Of a stretch of 52,636 nucleotides of DNA, positions 42,169 through 50,748 are shown one piece after another. How positions within the stretch are numbered: the stretch's first letter is position 1; each line of letters opens with the position of its first letter. The stretch is from an uncultured Collinsella sp. (GTDB lineage: Bacteria > Actinomycetota > Coriobacteriia > Coriobacteriales > Coriobacteriaceae), in NCBI GenBank assembly GCA_900542155.1, contig UQMD01000018.1:1-52636 (forward strand), in the 5' to 3' direction. The notes beneath the pieces were generated by a model. That model had not been told where the DNA came from. It was given only the letters and a program-made list of their open reading frames with translations, and made no database searches. The position numbers were made by a program, and so were the translations under genes.

Positions 42169-42897
42169 CTACTCGCAGAGCGAAAGGGCGGCCTCGTCGG
42201 CAACGACAACGCAGTTGGTGTGCAGCTGTAGGATCGAAGCCGGGCACTCGGGCGTAACCGGGCCATAGCACATGTCATGCACGGCCTGAGCCTTGGCCTC
42301 GCCGTTGGCGACGACCAGGATCATGCGGGCATACATGATGGTCTGGGTACCCATGGTGTAGGCCTGACGAGGGACATCGTCGATGCTGTCGAACAGACGG
42401 CTGTTGGCCTGAATGGTGCTCTCGGTGAGATCGACGCAGTGCGTGCCCTTGGAGAAGTGGTCGTCGGGCTCGTTGAAGCCGATATGACCGTTGTTACCAA
42501 TGCCGAGCAGCTGCAGATCGGGATAACCGGCGGCAGCGACGACCTTGTCGTACTCAGAGCAGGCAGCGGCGGCATCGGGGTTGGAACCGTCGGGCACATG
42601 CGTGTTGTTCAGGTCGATGTTGATGTGATCGAAGAAGTTCTTACGCATAAAGTAGTGATAGCTCTGGGGATCGTCGTGCGAAAGGCCGCGATACTCGTCC
42701 AGGTTGTAGGTGCTGACCTCGGCAAAGTCGACGTCGCCCTTCTTGTACCAAGCAGCGAGCTGCTTGTAGGCACCGATCGGGGTAGAGCCGGTGGCAAGGC
42801 CCAGCACACAGTCGGGCTTGAGGATAACCTGCGCCGAGATAATATTGGCGGCCTTGCGGCTCATATCCTCGTAGTCTTTAGCTTTAATGATCTTCAT
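42169..42897 (-). CDS. nagB: Glucosamine-6-phosphate deaminase
   Basis: 242 residues from ATG 42895-42897, after AAGGA; a longer frame upstream has no ribosome site. It converts glucosamine-6-phosphate to fructose-6-phosphate and ammonia. Motifs: LGLATGSTPIGAY (phosphate loop), STYNLDEYRGL (catalytic Asp), LLGIGNNGHIGFNEP (catalytic His) and ATGTQTIM-like TMGTQTIMYAR. Close to the E. coli enzyme but without its C-terminal allosteric extension, as in many Gram-positives. It neighbours an EIIA gene and glmM, so amino-sugar metabolism clusters here. Confidence 0.96.
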   Translation of the reverse strand: MKIIKAKDYEDMSRKAANIISAQVILKPDCVLGLATGSTPIGAYKQLAAWYKKGDVDFAEVSTYNLDEYRGLSHDDPQSYHYFMRKNFFDHINIDLNNTHVPDGSNPDAAAACSEYDKVVAAAGYPDLQLLGIGNNGHIGFNEPDDHFSKGTHCVDLTESTIQANSRLFDSIDDVPRQAYTMGTQTIMYARMILVVANGEAKAQAVHDMCYGPVTPECPASILQLHTNCVVVADEAALSLCE

Positions 42898-43058
42898 TAC
42901 GCATCCTTTCTCGTACAAGAGAGGCAAGGCTCCCCTTACAAGCACTTGCCCGCGGCCCGCGTCGGCCGCAACCAACGTGTGCGGCCACCAGGGCGAGGTC
43001 GCGTAATGTATGTGTCTCGTGTCTAGCCGCGTCGAGGCCCCTGCCCGTCCACGGTGAC

Positions 43059-43078
43059 CCGAAGCCTTTTAGCTTCGG
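43059..43078. other. Short hairpin upstream of nagB
   Basis: CCGAAGC at 43059-43065 pairs with GCTTCGG at 43072-43078. It is in the 270-nt gap between the EIIA gene and nagB and could be a regulatory leader; no known element is recognised. Confidence 0.35.
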
Positions 43079-43095
43079 ACAAATCCCATCTTGCC

Positions 43096-43129
43096 ACGGA
43101 GGGCGCCCTCTTTCAAGGGCGCCCTCCGT
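43096..43129 (-). terminator. Stable hairpin after the EIIA gene
   Basis: ACGGAGGGCGCCCT at 43096-43109 pairs perfectly with AGGGCGCCCTCCGT at 43116-43129 around a 6-nt loop. It is 40 nt beyond the EIIA stop; the U-run is poor. Confidence 0.65.
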
Positions 43130-43169
43130 AAACGTGTTTGAATTGTAGGCTAATGGCCACGTGCACTTG

Positions 43170-43667
43170 CTAGCGCTCGCGAGCAACGATGAGCTGGTCC
43201 ATCTCTTCGACATGCACGCCAACGGAGCCCTTGATGCTCGAGAACTCAACGGAGTTGCACACCAAGATGGGAACCGTCACATCGTAGCCCTCGGCAGCAA
43301 TTGCCTCGCGATCAAACTCAATGAGCACATCGCCCTTATGGACGATGTCACCCACTTGCGCATGTACGGTAAAGTGCTTGCCCTCGAGCTGAACAGTGTC
43401 CAAACCAACGTGGATGAGCACGTCCAGGCCATCGACCGTGTTAAGCGCAACGGCGTGCCCCGTGGGAAAAATGGCCTCGACCTTGGCATCAGCCGGTGCA
43501 ATCACACGCGTTCCGGTGGGCTGAATCGCCACGCCCTGGCCCAAAAGACCGGTGGCAAACGTCTGGTCGTTTACCTCGGAGAGCGGAATGACGTCGCCCG
43601 AGATGGGAGCATCCAGCGTAAGGACTCGACCACGCATACCAAAAGACCTTAGGACTTTAGTGAACAT
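43170..43667 (-). CDS. PTS glucose-type EIIA protein
   Basis: 165 residues from ATG 43665-43667 after AGGGGGAG. It is a single EIIA(Glc) domain: LDAPISGDVIPLSEV, FATGLLGQGVAIQPTG, VIAPADAKVEAIFPTGHAVALNT and DVLIHVGLDTVQLEGKHF, where the His of LIHVG takes the phosphate from HPr and the first active-site His position is in PTGHAVAL. It then passes phosphate to an EIIB. The alpha-glucoside EIICB at 14376-15986 has no EIIA, so this protein is its likely partner. It may also serve as a regulator like Crr. Confidence 0.93.
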   Translation of the reverse strand: MFTKVLRSFGMRGRVLTLDAPISGDVIPLSEVNDQTFATGLLGQGVAIQPTGTRVIAPADAKVEAIFPTGHAVALNTVDGLDVLIHVGLDTVQLEGKHFTVHAQVGDIVHKGDVLIEFDREAIAAEGYDVTVPILVCNSVEFSSIKGSVGVHVEEMDQLIVARER

Positions 43668-43737
43668 GCTCCCCCTCGGACATACCAATCAATCAAATAA
43701 CCTTAACAGTCTACCACTTGGCACCCATTTTTGACCA

Positions 43738-45075
43738 TTAGGGAAGTTCGCGCTTGACAACCTCGACGATGTCGTCGACAACGCGCTGGGTCAGCTCGTG
43801 CGTCTCGGCCTCGGCCATCACGCGGACCAGTGGCTCGGTACCGCTCGGACGCACCAGAATGCGGCCGCGGCCGTCAAGCTCCTTCTCGGCAGCAGCGACG
43901 GCATCCCAGATGGGCTGGCAATCGTCCAGACCAGCCTTGTTGTCGGAATGCACGTTAACGAGTACCTGCGGGTACTTCTTCATGATGCCGGCAAGATCGG
44001 TGAGGGTACGACCGGTGCGCTTGAGCACGGCCAGCAGCTGCAGAGCCGTCACCAGGCCGTCACCGGTGGTGTTGTGCTCCAGGAAGATGATGTGGCCGGA
44101 CTGTTCGCCGCCGATGACGGCGCCGTCCGCGAGCATGCGCTCCAGAACGTAGCGGTCGCCCACGGCAGTCTGAACCATCTCGAAGCCTTGCTCCTTCATA
44201 GCGATGGAGAAGCCAAGGTTGCACATGACGGTCGAGACGATCTCGGAGTTGGCGAGCTTGCCGCGAGCGGCGAGGTCAGAACCGCAGATAGCCAGGATGT
44301 AGTCACCGTCGATCTCATTGCCCTCGCTGTCCACGAACAGTACGCGGTCGGCGTCGCCGTCGTGGGCCAGACCGATGTCAGCATGGGTGCGCAGTACGAG
44401 CTCGCGCAGGGGCTCGAGGTGAGTGGAGCCGCACTCAACGTTAATGTCAGTGCCGCAGTAATCGGTGTTGATGGCATGGACCGTGGCACCCAAGCGCTGC
44501 AGAGCGACGGGCGTAGTCTGGCAGGAAGCACCGTGACCGCAGTCGACGGCAACGACCAGGCCGTCGAGCCTCAGGCCATCAAGCGTATCGATGGCGTGGT
44601 CGACGTATGCCTTGCGGGCATCCTTCATCTTAATGATGTGGCCCACGCCGGCACCGGTCGGCAGCGTGTCGGCAGCCATGGCTTCTTCGGACATGACCCA
44701 GGCGCTGATCTCTTCCTCGACAGCATCGGGAAGCTTCATGCCCTTGCGGCTAAAAAACTTGATGCCGTTGAACTCCGGCGGATTATGCGAAGCAGAGATG
44801 ACGATGCCGCCGTCGAGCTCGTTCTGAACGGTGAGCAGGGCCACGGCCGGCGTGGGGATGACGCCGCAGCAGTGCGGACGGCCGCCCTCGGCCATGATGC
44901 CGGCGGTCAGAGCGCTCTCGAGCATAGTGCCCGAAAGACGCGTGTCGCGGCCGACACAGATATCCGGACCAAGGAACTTGGTCGCCGCGCGGCCCAGGCG
45001 AAACGCGAGGTCGCACGAGAGGCCGGCATTGGCGACGCCACGGACGCCGTCGGTACCGAAGATGTTCTGGGGCAT
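43738..45075 (-). CDS. glmM: Phosphoglucosamine mutase
   Basis: 445 residues, the normal size. It interconverts glucosamine-6-phosphate and glucosamine-1-phosphate for UDP-GlcNAc and peptidoglycan. MPQNIFGTDGVRGVAN is the family N-terminus; the phosphoserine is in GIVISASHNPPEFNGIK; the metal loop is LAHDGDADRVLFVDSEG; the sugar loop is GGEQSGHII; and the phosphate-binding loop is RILVRPSGTEPLVRVMAE. ATG 45073-45075 follows AAGGAG. It lies downstream of rplM-rpsI after a terminator. Confidence 0.97.
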   Translation of the reverse strand: MPQNIFGTDGVRGVANAGLSCDLAFRLGRAATKFLGPDICVGRDTRLSGTMLESALTAGIMAEGGRPHCCGVIPTPAVALLTVQNELDGGIVISASHNPPEFNGIKFFSRKGMKLPDAVEEEISAWVMSEEAMAADTLPTGAGVGHIIKMKDARKAYVDHAIDTLDGLRLDGLVVAVDCGHGASCQTTPVALQRLGATVHAINTDYCGTDINVECGSTHLEPLRELVLRTHADIGLAHDGDADRVLFVDSEGNEIDGDYILAICGSDLAARGKLANSEIVSTVMCNLGFSIAMKEQGFEMVQTAVGDRYVLERMLADGAVIGGEQSGHIIFLEHNTTGDGLVTALQLLAVLKRTGRTLTDLAGIMKKYPQVLVNVHSDNKAGLDDCQPIWDAVAAAEKELDGRGRILVRPSGTEPLVRVMAEAETHELTQRVVDDIVEVVKRELP

Positions 45076-45124
45076 AGGATCGCTCCTTCCCTAGCAGGCG
45101 ATATGCAACCGCCCACCCTAGTCG

Positions 45125-45168
45125 AAAAAGAAAAGCGGGACCCGCCGAGGAATCGGCAGGCCCCGCTT
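45125..45168 (-). terminator. rplM-rpsI terminator
   Basis: 45134-45148 pairs with 45153-45167 (AGCGGG...GCCGA with TCGGC...CCCGCT) with two mismatches; the A-rich 45125-45134 gives the U-run. Confidence 0.8.
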
Positions 45169-45198
45169 GTACATTGTATCTCGAAAGGAGATAAAACC

Positions 45199-45594
<396 letters not shown>

Positions 45595-45596
45595 CT

Positions 45597-46040
45597 TTAA
45601 GCCTCCAGCTCAATCTTCGTGGGGTTCTGGGCAGCGTGCGGATGCTCGGCACCAGCGTAGACCTTAAGCTTGGTCATCTGGGCACGGCCGAGGGTGGTCT
45701 TGGGCAGCATGCCGCGAACAGCGCGCTCGATGACCTTCTCCGGGTGCTTCTCCATAGCCTGGCGGAAGCTCTCAGCCTTAAGGCCGCCGTTGTAGCCGCT
45801 GTGGCGATAATAGGTCTTCGTGTCGGCCTTGTTACCGGTAAGCTGGACCTTATCGGCGTTGATGACGACAACGAAGTCGCCGCAGTCGCTGTTGGGCGTG
45901 AACTGAGGCTTGTTCTTACCGCGCAGGATCATTGCGATCTGGGTGGCAAGACGGCCCAGGACAGCACCATCGGCGTCGACGAGAACCCAGTTGCGCTGGA
46001 CCTCGCCCTGCTTGGCGTAGTGAGTCGATTTCGAAATCAC
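45597..46040 (-). CDS. rplM: 50S ribosomal protein L13
   Basis: 147 residues. Family sequence: WVLVDADGAVLGRLATQIAMILRGKNKPQFTPNSDCGDFVVVINADKVQLTGNK and MLPKTTLGRAQMTKLKVYAGAEHPHAAQNP. GTG 46038-46040 is the start, with GGAGGAG upstream. It is the first gene of the rplM-rpsI operon. Confidence 0.99.
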   Translation of the reverse strand: MISKSTHYAKQGEVQRNWVLVDADGAVLGRLATQIAMILRGKNKPQFTPNSDCGDFVVVINADKVQLTGNKADTKTYYRHSGYNGGLKAESFRQAMEKHPEKVIERAVRGMLPKTTLGRAQMTKLKVYAGAEHPHAAQNPTKIELEA

Positions 46041-46197
46041 TTAGACTCCTCCATGTACAGTACGTGTTGTTACAGAGATTCACGGGGCTCTGCAAGTAAC
46101 CCGTCCATATTACCCCGCTCGCCGTACGAGTCAACAGGTATTTTGGCTCCGACCAGAGTTTCTGCACATGTCGTCCATGGGTCATGACGTCGCGACA

Positions 46198-47076
46198 CTA
46201 GCGCTCGACAAACGCCTCGATATCTCCCAGCAAGCGCTTTGCCTCCTGGCGGCCCTGAATATACAGGTCGAGGAGCTTTGCCGGATCGTGCTCAACATGG
46301 CCGACCTCGACCGGCTTTTGCGGAGCAACGACCAGCGCACGGCCCTCACGCTCATACTTCCACAGATGCATGCGCTGGATGTTATAGCGGTCGTGGCGCG
46401 TCTCGATAGCCTCAAGCAGATAGGGGTAGTCGGCATAGCGGGCTCGTGCGGCGGGCATAAACTCGTAGGGCTTTTTCTCGTACGAGCGGTCCTGCGTGAC
46501 AATGACGACCGCGCGATCGAAGCCTGCCTCCTCCAGCACGTGCTCGATGGGGACCGAATCGGCTACGCCACCGTCGACGTATTTGTGCCCGTCAATCTCG
46601 ACCGGTGGCGTCACCAGCGGCAGCGACGTCGATGCGCGCACGGCGTCGAGGTCGAGCACGGCACTTTTGACCGACAGGTACGCGGCGGTTCCAAAGAGCA
46701 TGTCCGTCGCGACGGCGTACATCTCGATGGGGCTCGCGTCGAACGTCTCGCTGTCAAAGGGATCCAGGCGGTCCTGGACATCGTTGAAGATAAAGTCGTA
46801 GCCGACGATGGAGCCCGTGGACGCAAACGATGCGGCGCCCATGAAGCGGTTGTCGTTGCAGAAAGCCAGGTTGATGCGGTTAGCACGGCCGATCTGGTGC
46901 GACTTGTAGTTCACACCGTTGAGGGCGCCGGCCGATACGCCATATACCGCCGGAATCTCGACGCCGGCCTCCATGAGAACGTCGAGCACGCCCGCGGTAA
47001 ACTGCCCGCGAAAACTACCGCCCTCCAGGACGAGCGCGACCCTGCCGGCGTTCTTTGCTTTATCTTCTGCAGTCAT
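46198..47076 (-). CDS. Patatin-like phospholipase
   Basis: 292 residues. The oxyanion loop LVLEGGSFRGQFTAGVLD (about 15-32), the nucleophile motif GVSAG (about 47-51, in AVYGVSAGALNGVNY) and the second catalytic residue in YVDGGVADSVP (D-G-G) form the Ser-Asp dyad of bacterial patatins such as YjjU/RssA. It is a cytoplasmic lipid acyl hydrolase with no signal peptide. ATG 47074-47076 follows AGGAGG. It is monocistronic, between rplM and the structured region before ssrA. Confidence 0.92.
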   Translation of the reverse strand: MTAEDKAKNAGRVALVLEGGSFRGQFTAGVLDVLMEAGVEIPAVYGVSAGALNGVNYKSHQIGRANRINLAFCNDNRFMGAASFASTGSIVGYDFIFNDVQDRLDPFDSETFDASPIEMYAVATDMLFGTAAYLSVKSAVLDLDAVRASTSLPLVTPPVEIDGHKYVDGGVADSVPIEHVLEEAGFDRAVVIVTQDRSYEKKPYEFMPAARARYADYPYLLEAIETRHDRYNIQRMHLWKYEREGRALVVAPQKPVEVGHVEHDPAKLLDLYIQGRQEAKRLLGDIEAFVER

Positions 47077-47168
47077 GTTGACCTCCTGCTGTTTCGTTTT
47101 GGCCTTCTTCTACCCAGTTTTGGGATGGAGGGCGTGTAGGTTTTGGAGTTGAGGAGGGCGGGGCGGCT

Positions 47169-47220
47169 GGCGGAAAGCACGTCCCGTTCTGAGGGGCGAT
47201 TCCGGGACGCGCTTTCCGCC
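47169..47220. repeat. Palindromic repeat near ssrA
   Basis: GGCGGAAAGCACGTCCCG at 47169-47186 and CGGGACGCGCTTTCCGCC at 47203-47220 are complementary at 17 of 18 positions. A third, direct copy of the GGAAAGCGCGTC motif starts near 47233. Confidence 0.7.
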
Positions 47221-47299
47221 TGGGCTTCCATTGGGAAAGCGCGTCTCACTCTGCGTTGCTGCGGGGCACGGCAGGCTGCAGCGCGATCGGCATCGCGTC

Positions 47300-47460
47300 T
47301 ATATCTAGTCGAGGCATTGCGCGGAGAATCCGCGTATTTGCTTCGCAAATCCGCACCGGCTTCGGCCGCCTGCCGGCGTCCTCGCCCGCGGGCTAAAAAC
47401 GCTCACGCGTTTTCTTTACGCCCGCGCCCTGCATAGAGTTCGATTCTCCGCGGTACGGGC
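47300..47460. other. Densely structured intergenic region
   Basis: A run of adjacent hairpins: an outer stem CGCGGAGAATC near 47320 with GATTCTCCGCG near 47442; ATTTGC/GCAAAT; CCGGC/GCCGG; GCCCGCGGGC; and AAAACGC/GCGTTTT. In addition, GAGTTCGATTCTCCGCG at about 47436-47452 is the exact inverted copy of the T-arm region of the tmRNA gene. No open frame fits. It may be a processed RNA or a scar of recombination at ssrA. Confidence 0.4.
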
Positions 47461-47464
47461 TGGA

Positions 47465-47501
47465 AATAAAAAGGCAGGTAGATACGAATATCTACCTGCC
47501 T
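47465..47501 (-). terminator. ssrA terminator
   Basis: AGGCAGGTAGA at 47472-47482 pairs exactly with TCTACCTGCCT at 47491-47501; the A-run at 47465-47472 gives the U-run on the minus strand. Confidence 0.9.
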
Positions 47502-47509
47502 ATTACTTG

Positions 47510-47873
47510 TGGTGGAGGCGCGGAGAATCGAACTCCGGTCCACGAAAGCCCCCTGATTGGCATCTCCAAGCTCAGTCGCTGGTTTAGTCTCGGACGCTTT
47601 GCGCGCAGCGACACGCTCGCGGCGTCCTAATCGGTTCGGTCTTAGCCCGCGCCATACCGATTACGTGCGCAGGAGCATTCCCCTAAAATGACGTCGCGCC
47701 GGTGTCGGGGAAATCACCGGGTTGACGCGCCGCTATAAATTAAGCAGCGAGAGCCATAGGCTCAAAAGAAGAGTTGTTGTCAATTCAATTTGACGGTACC
47801 CCTGTTTAACGAGGCGAGGAGACCTCGGCTTGCTTCCTCTCTCAGAGCTATCGTGTCGAAACCAGTCGCCCCC
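47510..47873 (-). ncRNA. ssrA: tmRNA
   Basis: 364 nt. The 5' end GGGGGCGACTGGTTTCGACA and the 3' end GAGTTCGATTCTCCGCGCCTCCACCA (in two parts here: T-arm, then CGCCTCCACCA) pair to form the Ala-type acceptor. The tag frame ends at TAA 47740-47742 and reads DNNSSFEPMALAA, or with one more residue (Ile) before it, after the resume codon near 47780. The ALAA end is the usual ClpXP degron. It rescues stalled ribosomes. Confidence 0.95.
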
Positions 47874-48112
47874 GAATGTTGGGAAAGTCTGGATGGTATC
47901 GGGCCTGCAAACACCCGATAACCGTCGACTTTTCAAGGAACATACGGGGCGAGCCCCGCTTGTGGAGTGTTATCTTACCACGTTCTGAAAGCGGACAGCT
48001 GTTCTATGCACGAGCTGTGAAGACCCCAATGTGCGCCGCACTTCGCACTTTTGTTACCGATCGCGTCACGTATATTTTCGCCAAGCAAAATTGACCCGTC
48101 GAAAGGACCGTT

Positions 48113-48550
48113 ATGGATACCAAGCAGCAACTCGTCAATGCCCTCGCAGGCCTGGGCTCAACCATTACCGAAGCTATGGATGTCATCGAAGGCTTTGTCC
48201 CCTGCGGACATCCCGCCCTCGTGGTCACGGGTGCCCTCAACGCGCTCACCGACGGCGCCGATGAGGCCACACTCGCCGAGCACGTTGAAACCGTCCGCGG
48301 CTTCATCGACCACGTAAGCGAAAACCGCGGCGTCACCGCACATCATGACATCGAGCTTGGTGAGCTCACGGGTGCAAAGGCCGAACTCTTTGCCGAAATC
48401 AGCGCTATAGCCAACCTCACCAAAACCGCTGGTGTCAAGAACACCCAGGTCAACGAATGGCTCTACCGCAGCCTCGCTGCCCTCAATCAATCCGATGCCA
48501 CAGCAGTAGACAAACTCGCCGAAGCCGCCGCCATAAAAACGCGGCTTTAA
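48113..48550 (+). CDS. Hypothetical all-helical protein
   Basis: 145 residues. ATG 48113 follows GAAAGGA. The sequence is soluble and helix-rich (LVNALAGLGSTITEAMDVIEGFVPCGHPALVVTGALNALTDGAD ... NEWLYRSLAALNQSDATAVDKLAEAAAI), with a single Cys-Gly-His and no known motif. It stands alone after ssrA on the opposite strand. I do not recognise it. Confidence 0.65.
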   Translation: MDTKQQLVNALAGLGSTITEAMDVIEGFVPCGHPALVVTGALNALTDGADEATLAEHVETVRGFIDHVSENRGVTAHHDIELGELTGAKAELFAEISAIANLTKTAGVKNTQVNEWLYRSLAALNQSDATAVDKLAEAAAIKTRL

Positions 48551-48579
48551 AGACTTAGTTCTCATTTCGAGCCATAACT

Positions 48580-48643
48580 GAAGAGCAAGCCAGACACAGC
48601 ACATAATCACATGAGAGATTTGAGAGTATCCAGCTTGCTCTTC
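48580..48643. other. Hairpin with long loop after the hypothetical gene
   Basis: GAAGAGCAAGC at 48580-48590 pairs exactly with GCTTGCTCTTC at 48633-48643, enclosing 42 nt. No U-run, so a terminator is uncertain. Confidence 0.4.
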
Positions 48644-48671
48644 GAATAAAAATGATATCTGTCCAGGCTAA

Positions 48672-49298
48672 TTAACGCTTTGCTTTTCGCACAATCCAAC
48701 GTACCAGCCTAAATCCGAGCACGATAAGCGCAATTAGTATCGCAAGTAAGACGATTTCGGGACCGCGCACAAAACCACCGCCCTAGTATGCATAGGTGTG
48801 CAGAGTCGTTCCCTGCATTTCCGCGCCCAAGAACACATTTCCAGTATACAAGCCTGGTATAGACACATTCACGCGCTGTAGCGCTCGTGTACTATTCCAG
48901 GTAAAGGAATCAGATGCCGTTCCCAGGGGAACAGAATAATTCGAACCCCATGCACTCGTTATCTTATGATTGCCGATTTTAATGTAGAACTCCTGAAATA
49001 TCACCGAGTTATAGTAAACCCTCCATGTGCCAGAGGCGTTTTGATAATAAGAATCCCACGCGTTACACGGCTCAATAGTCGGAATATATTCAATTCCAAT
49101 TTTGCCTTCAGTTCCATCCGGCAAAATAACGGTATATTCCTGACTCGCACGATCTTTCAGTTGAAAAGAAACACTCACTGGATATTCGCTATTGTCATTA
49201 GTCAGGAAATCATCCGCAAACCCTATTGAGGGCGTAAACAGCGATAGGGCAGCCACTAACAGTAGTAATGCAACAGGTAAAGATAGGCGCTTGTTCAT
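48672..49298 (-). pseudogene. Secreted protein, possibly DUF5626-like, with an in-frame amber before a membrane anchor
   Basis: From ATG 49296-49298 (after AGGAG) the frame encodes 171 residues to TAG 48783-48785. Residues 1-28 are a classic signal peptide (MNKRLSLPVALLLLVAALS...FA, then DD). The mature part is beta-rich (GTWRVYYNSVIFQEFYIKIGNHKITSAWGSNYSV), reminiscent of DUF5626 proteins. The family call is tentative. In the same frame, directly after the TAG, 36 more codons encode GGGFVRGPEIVLLAILIALI and a basic end RLVRWIVRKAKR, then TAA at 48672-48674. That is exactly a C-terminal membrane anchor. So the gene was probably an anchored surface protein now released as a secreted form, or the anchor is a separate short gene, or the stop is read through. 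Confidence 0.6.
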
Positions 49299-49680
49299 AA
49301 TGCTCGCTCCTAAAATAAATTCAGCTCCATCAACTAAGCATATCTAAGACGCTTATTGCCAAATATGGTTCCGAATCTTGATAGCATCATGAACCTCCAC
49401 ATTTTTCTTTTAGGATATCGCTTTATGTACCTGTACGCAAGCACTTTAACTTTGTTATTTGGGAGCCAGCCGGCGAAAGGATAGAAGTAAACTGTCCCTG
49501 GAAATTGCCGAGATAAACGCTTTGGTCAGAAGCACTTGGCCCCATCAATCCATCGGAGGCTCTCCCAACAAAGCACATCTCCGAAACAGATTTCCGGCCA
49601 TCTGACCCAAAATATTGAGTCGACAGGACTGAGAAGGCATCTAGAGGGGCGGCGCATTTAAAGAATAAGGCGGTCCATGG
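49299..49680. other. Intergenic; a possible gene remnant
   Basis: A minus-strand frame ending at 49423 has protein-like sequence (SVSEMCFVGRASDGLMGPSASDQSVYLGNFQGQF...) but its start falls within the upstream terminator and it lacks a ribosome site. It may be a truncated gene. Base composition is AT-richer than average. Confidence 0.35.
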
Positions 49681-49681
49681 C

Positions 49682-49726
49682 AAAAAAGCGTGCACCCCTT
49701 GGGGTGACGGAGCTCCAGGGGCGCAC
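49682..49726 (-). terminator. Terminator of the toxin-antitoxin operon
   Basis: GTGCACCCCT at 49690-49699 pairs with AGGGGCGCAC at 49717-49726 with one mismatch; the A-run at 49682-49687 gives the U-run on the minus strand. Confidence 0.8.
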
Positions 49727-49739
49727 ATATAGATTTACG

Positions 49740-50255
49740 TTAGCGGGACAACCGCCCACCACGTTCGGCCAAAGCCAGAATCGGCATCATTTGGCGCGGG
49801 GTCTTTGCTGCAAGATCGGCATGTTCGAGCAGCTTTCGATCGTTTGTCACCAAGTAATCGACCTGCGCACGCTTGCACGCGGCGAGCACCAAGTTGTCCT
49901 CGTAATCGCGATGGAGCGCTAAGTATTTGTCGGCCAGCCAAAGGTCCGACGCATCTGCACCCACGGCCGTGGCGTTTTCGGTCATGTTCCGAACAAACGC
50001 CAACGCCGCATCGCCAATTGCGCGGGCAGACGCCTCGTCGAGCGCTGCCCCACTGGCAAGAACGCTACGCTTCAGCTCGTGTTGGACAACGTACAGCACG
50101 TCCTTGGCGATATGCACCGGAAAGAACAGCAATGCCCCCGTCTCCGCCGCCTGCCCAATAAACGCACGCGCGGCAAGCGACTCAGCATGGTCGACGCAAA
50201 ACGAATCAACCCATACGTTGGCATCCACCATTATCTTGAGAGGCGCCCCGCTCAC
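49740..50255 (-). CDS. PIN-domain toxin
   Basis: 171 residues. It has the acidic residues of PIN nucleases: KIMVDANVWVDSF (Asp about 11), a glutamate after HIAKDVLYVVQHEL, and DYEDNLVLAACKRAQVDYLVTNDRKLLEH (Asp in YEDN and TND). Such toxins cut RNA, often tRNA or rRNA, when free of antitoxin. The ATG at 50253-50255 overlaps the antitoxin's TGA (ATGA), as usual for toxin-antitoxin operons. It is somewhat longer than the usual 130-140 residues because of an insert around residues 55-100. Confidence 0.85.
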   Translation of the reverse strand: MSGAPLKIMVDANVWVDSFCVDHAESLAARAFIGQAAETGALLFFPVHIAKDVLYVVQHELKRSVLASGAALDEASARAIGDAALAFVRNMTENATAVGADASDLWLADKYLALHRDYEDNLVLAACKRAQVDYLVTNDRKLLEHADLAAKTPRQMMPILALAERGGRLSR

Positions 50256-50605
50256 TGGATCATCCCCTTTTGGCGATAATGCTCATCCATGGCGTCGGAA
50301 TAGATTGCGTCCCAATCGCGATCGTCAGATACGGGCGACGTAGCGATGCCCAGGTCCGCGTAAAGCTGATCCGCCGCCGCCCATGATGCGGCGAACGGCG
50401 TATCGGGCGCGACGGTCTGCTGCCGGTCGTCGACGGCCGCAAGCACTTCCTCGCACTGCCCGCCACCCTGCGCGACCTTGGCCACCACCTTTTTGATGAG
50501 CTCGGGCAGTGACCCGCCCGAAAGCCGCAACGCTTCCTCCGCATGGTCCTTGACCTGGCGATCCACGCGAACGTTCACCTGCGCCATGCCGCTAACAGCA
50601 CCCAT
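50252..50605 (-). CDS. RelB/DinJ-like antitoxin
   Basis: 117 residues from ATG 50603-50605, about 10 nt after GGGAG; ATG 50585-50587 is an alternative. The N-terminal MAQVNVRVDRQVKDHAEEALRLSGGSLPELIKKVVAKVA is a ribbon-helix-helix domain of the RelB/DinJ type. The C-terminal half (FAASWAAADQLYADLGIA ... DWDAIYSDAMDEHYRQKG) should wrap the toxin. RHH antitoxins repress their own promoter, and repeats fitting this are at 50627-50667. Confidence 0.85.
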   Translation of the reverse strand: MGAVSGMAQVNVRVDRQVKDHAEEALRLSGGSLPELIKKVVAKVAQGGGQCEEVLAAVDDRQQTVAPDTPFAASWAAADQLYADLGIATSPVSDDRDWDAIYSDAMDEHYRQKGMIQ

Positions 50606-50626
50606 GTCGATCTCGCTCCCTTCAAT

Positions 50627-50667
50627 TGCTAGACTTGCTAGCAACACTATATAGAGAAGCTAGCAAA
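50627..50667. promoter_or_regulatory. Antitoxin operator repeats
   Basis: TTGCTAG at 50627-50633, the palindrome TTGCTAGCAA at 50636-50645 and AAGCTAGCAA at 50658-50667 surround a TATATAG-like -10 element read on the minus strand. Repeated GCTAG half-sites at this place suit cooperative binding by the RHH antitoxin. Confidence 0.72.
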
Positions 50668-50679
50668 TGTTCAAACGCA

Positions 50680-50725
50680 AAAGGCCTGCGCCCGGACGAC
50701 ACCGATGCCGTCTGGGCGCAGGCCA
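50680..50725 (-). terminator. Terminator after the P-type ATPase gene
   Basis: GGCCTGCGCCCGGACG at 50684-50699 pairs with CGTCTGGGCGCAGGCC at 50710-50725 with one G-T pair; AAAA at 50680-50683 gives a short U-run. Confidence 0.8.
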
Positions 50726-50748
50726 GATAACGTGGGCAAACACGTCTG

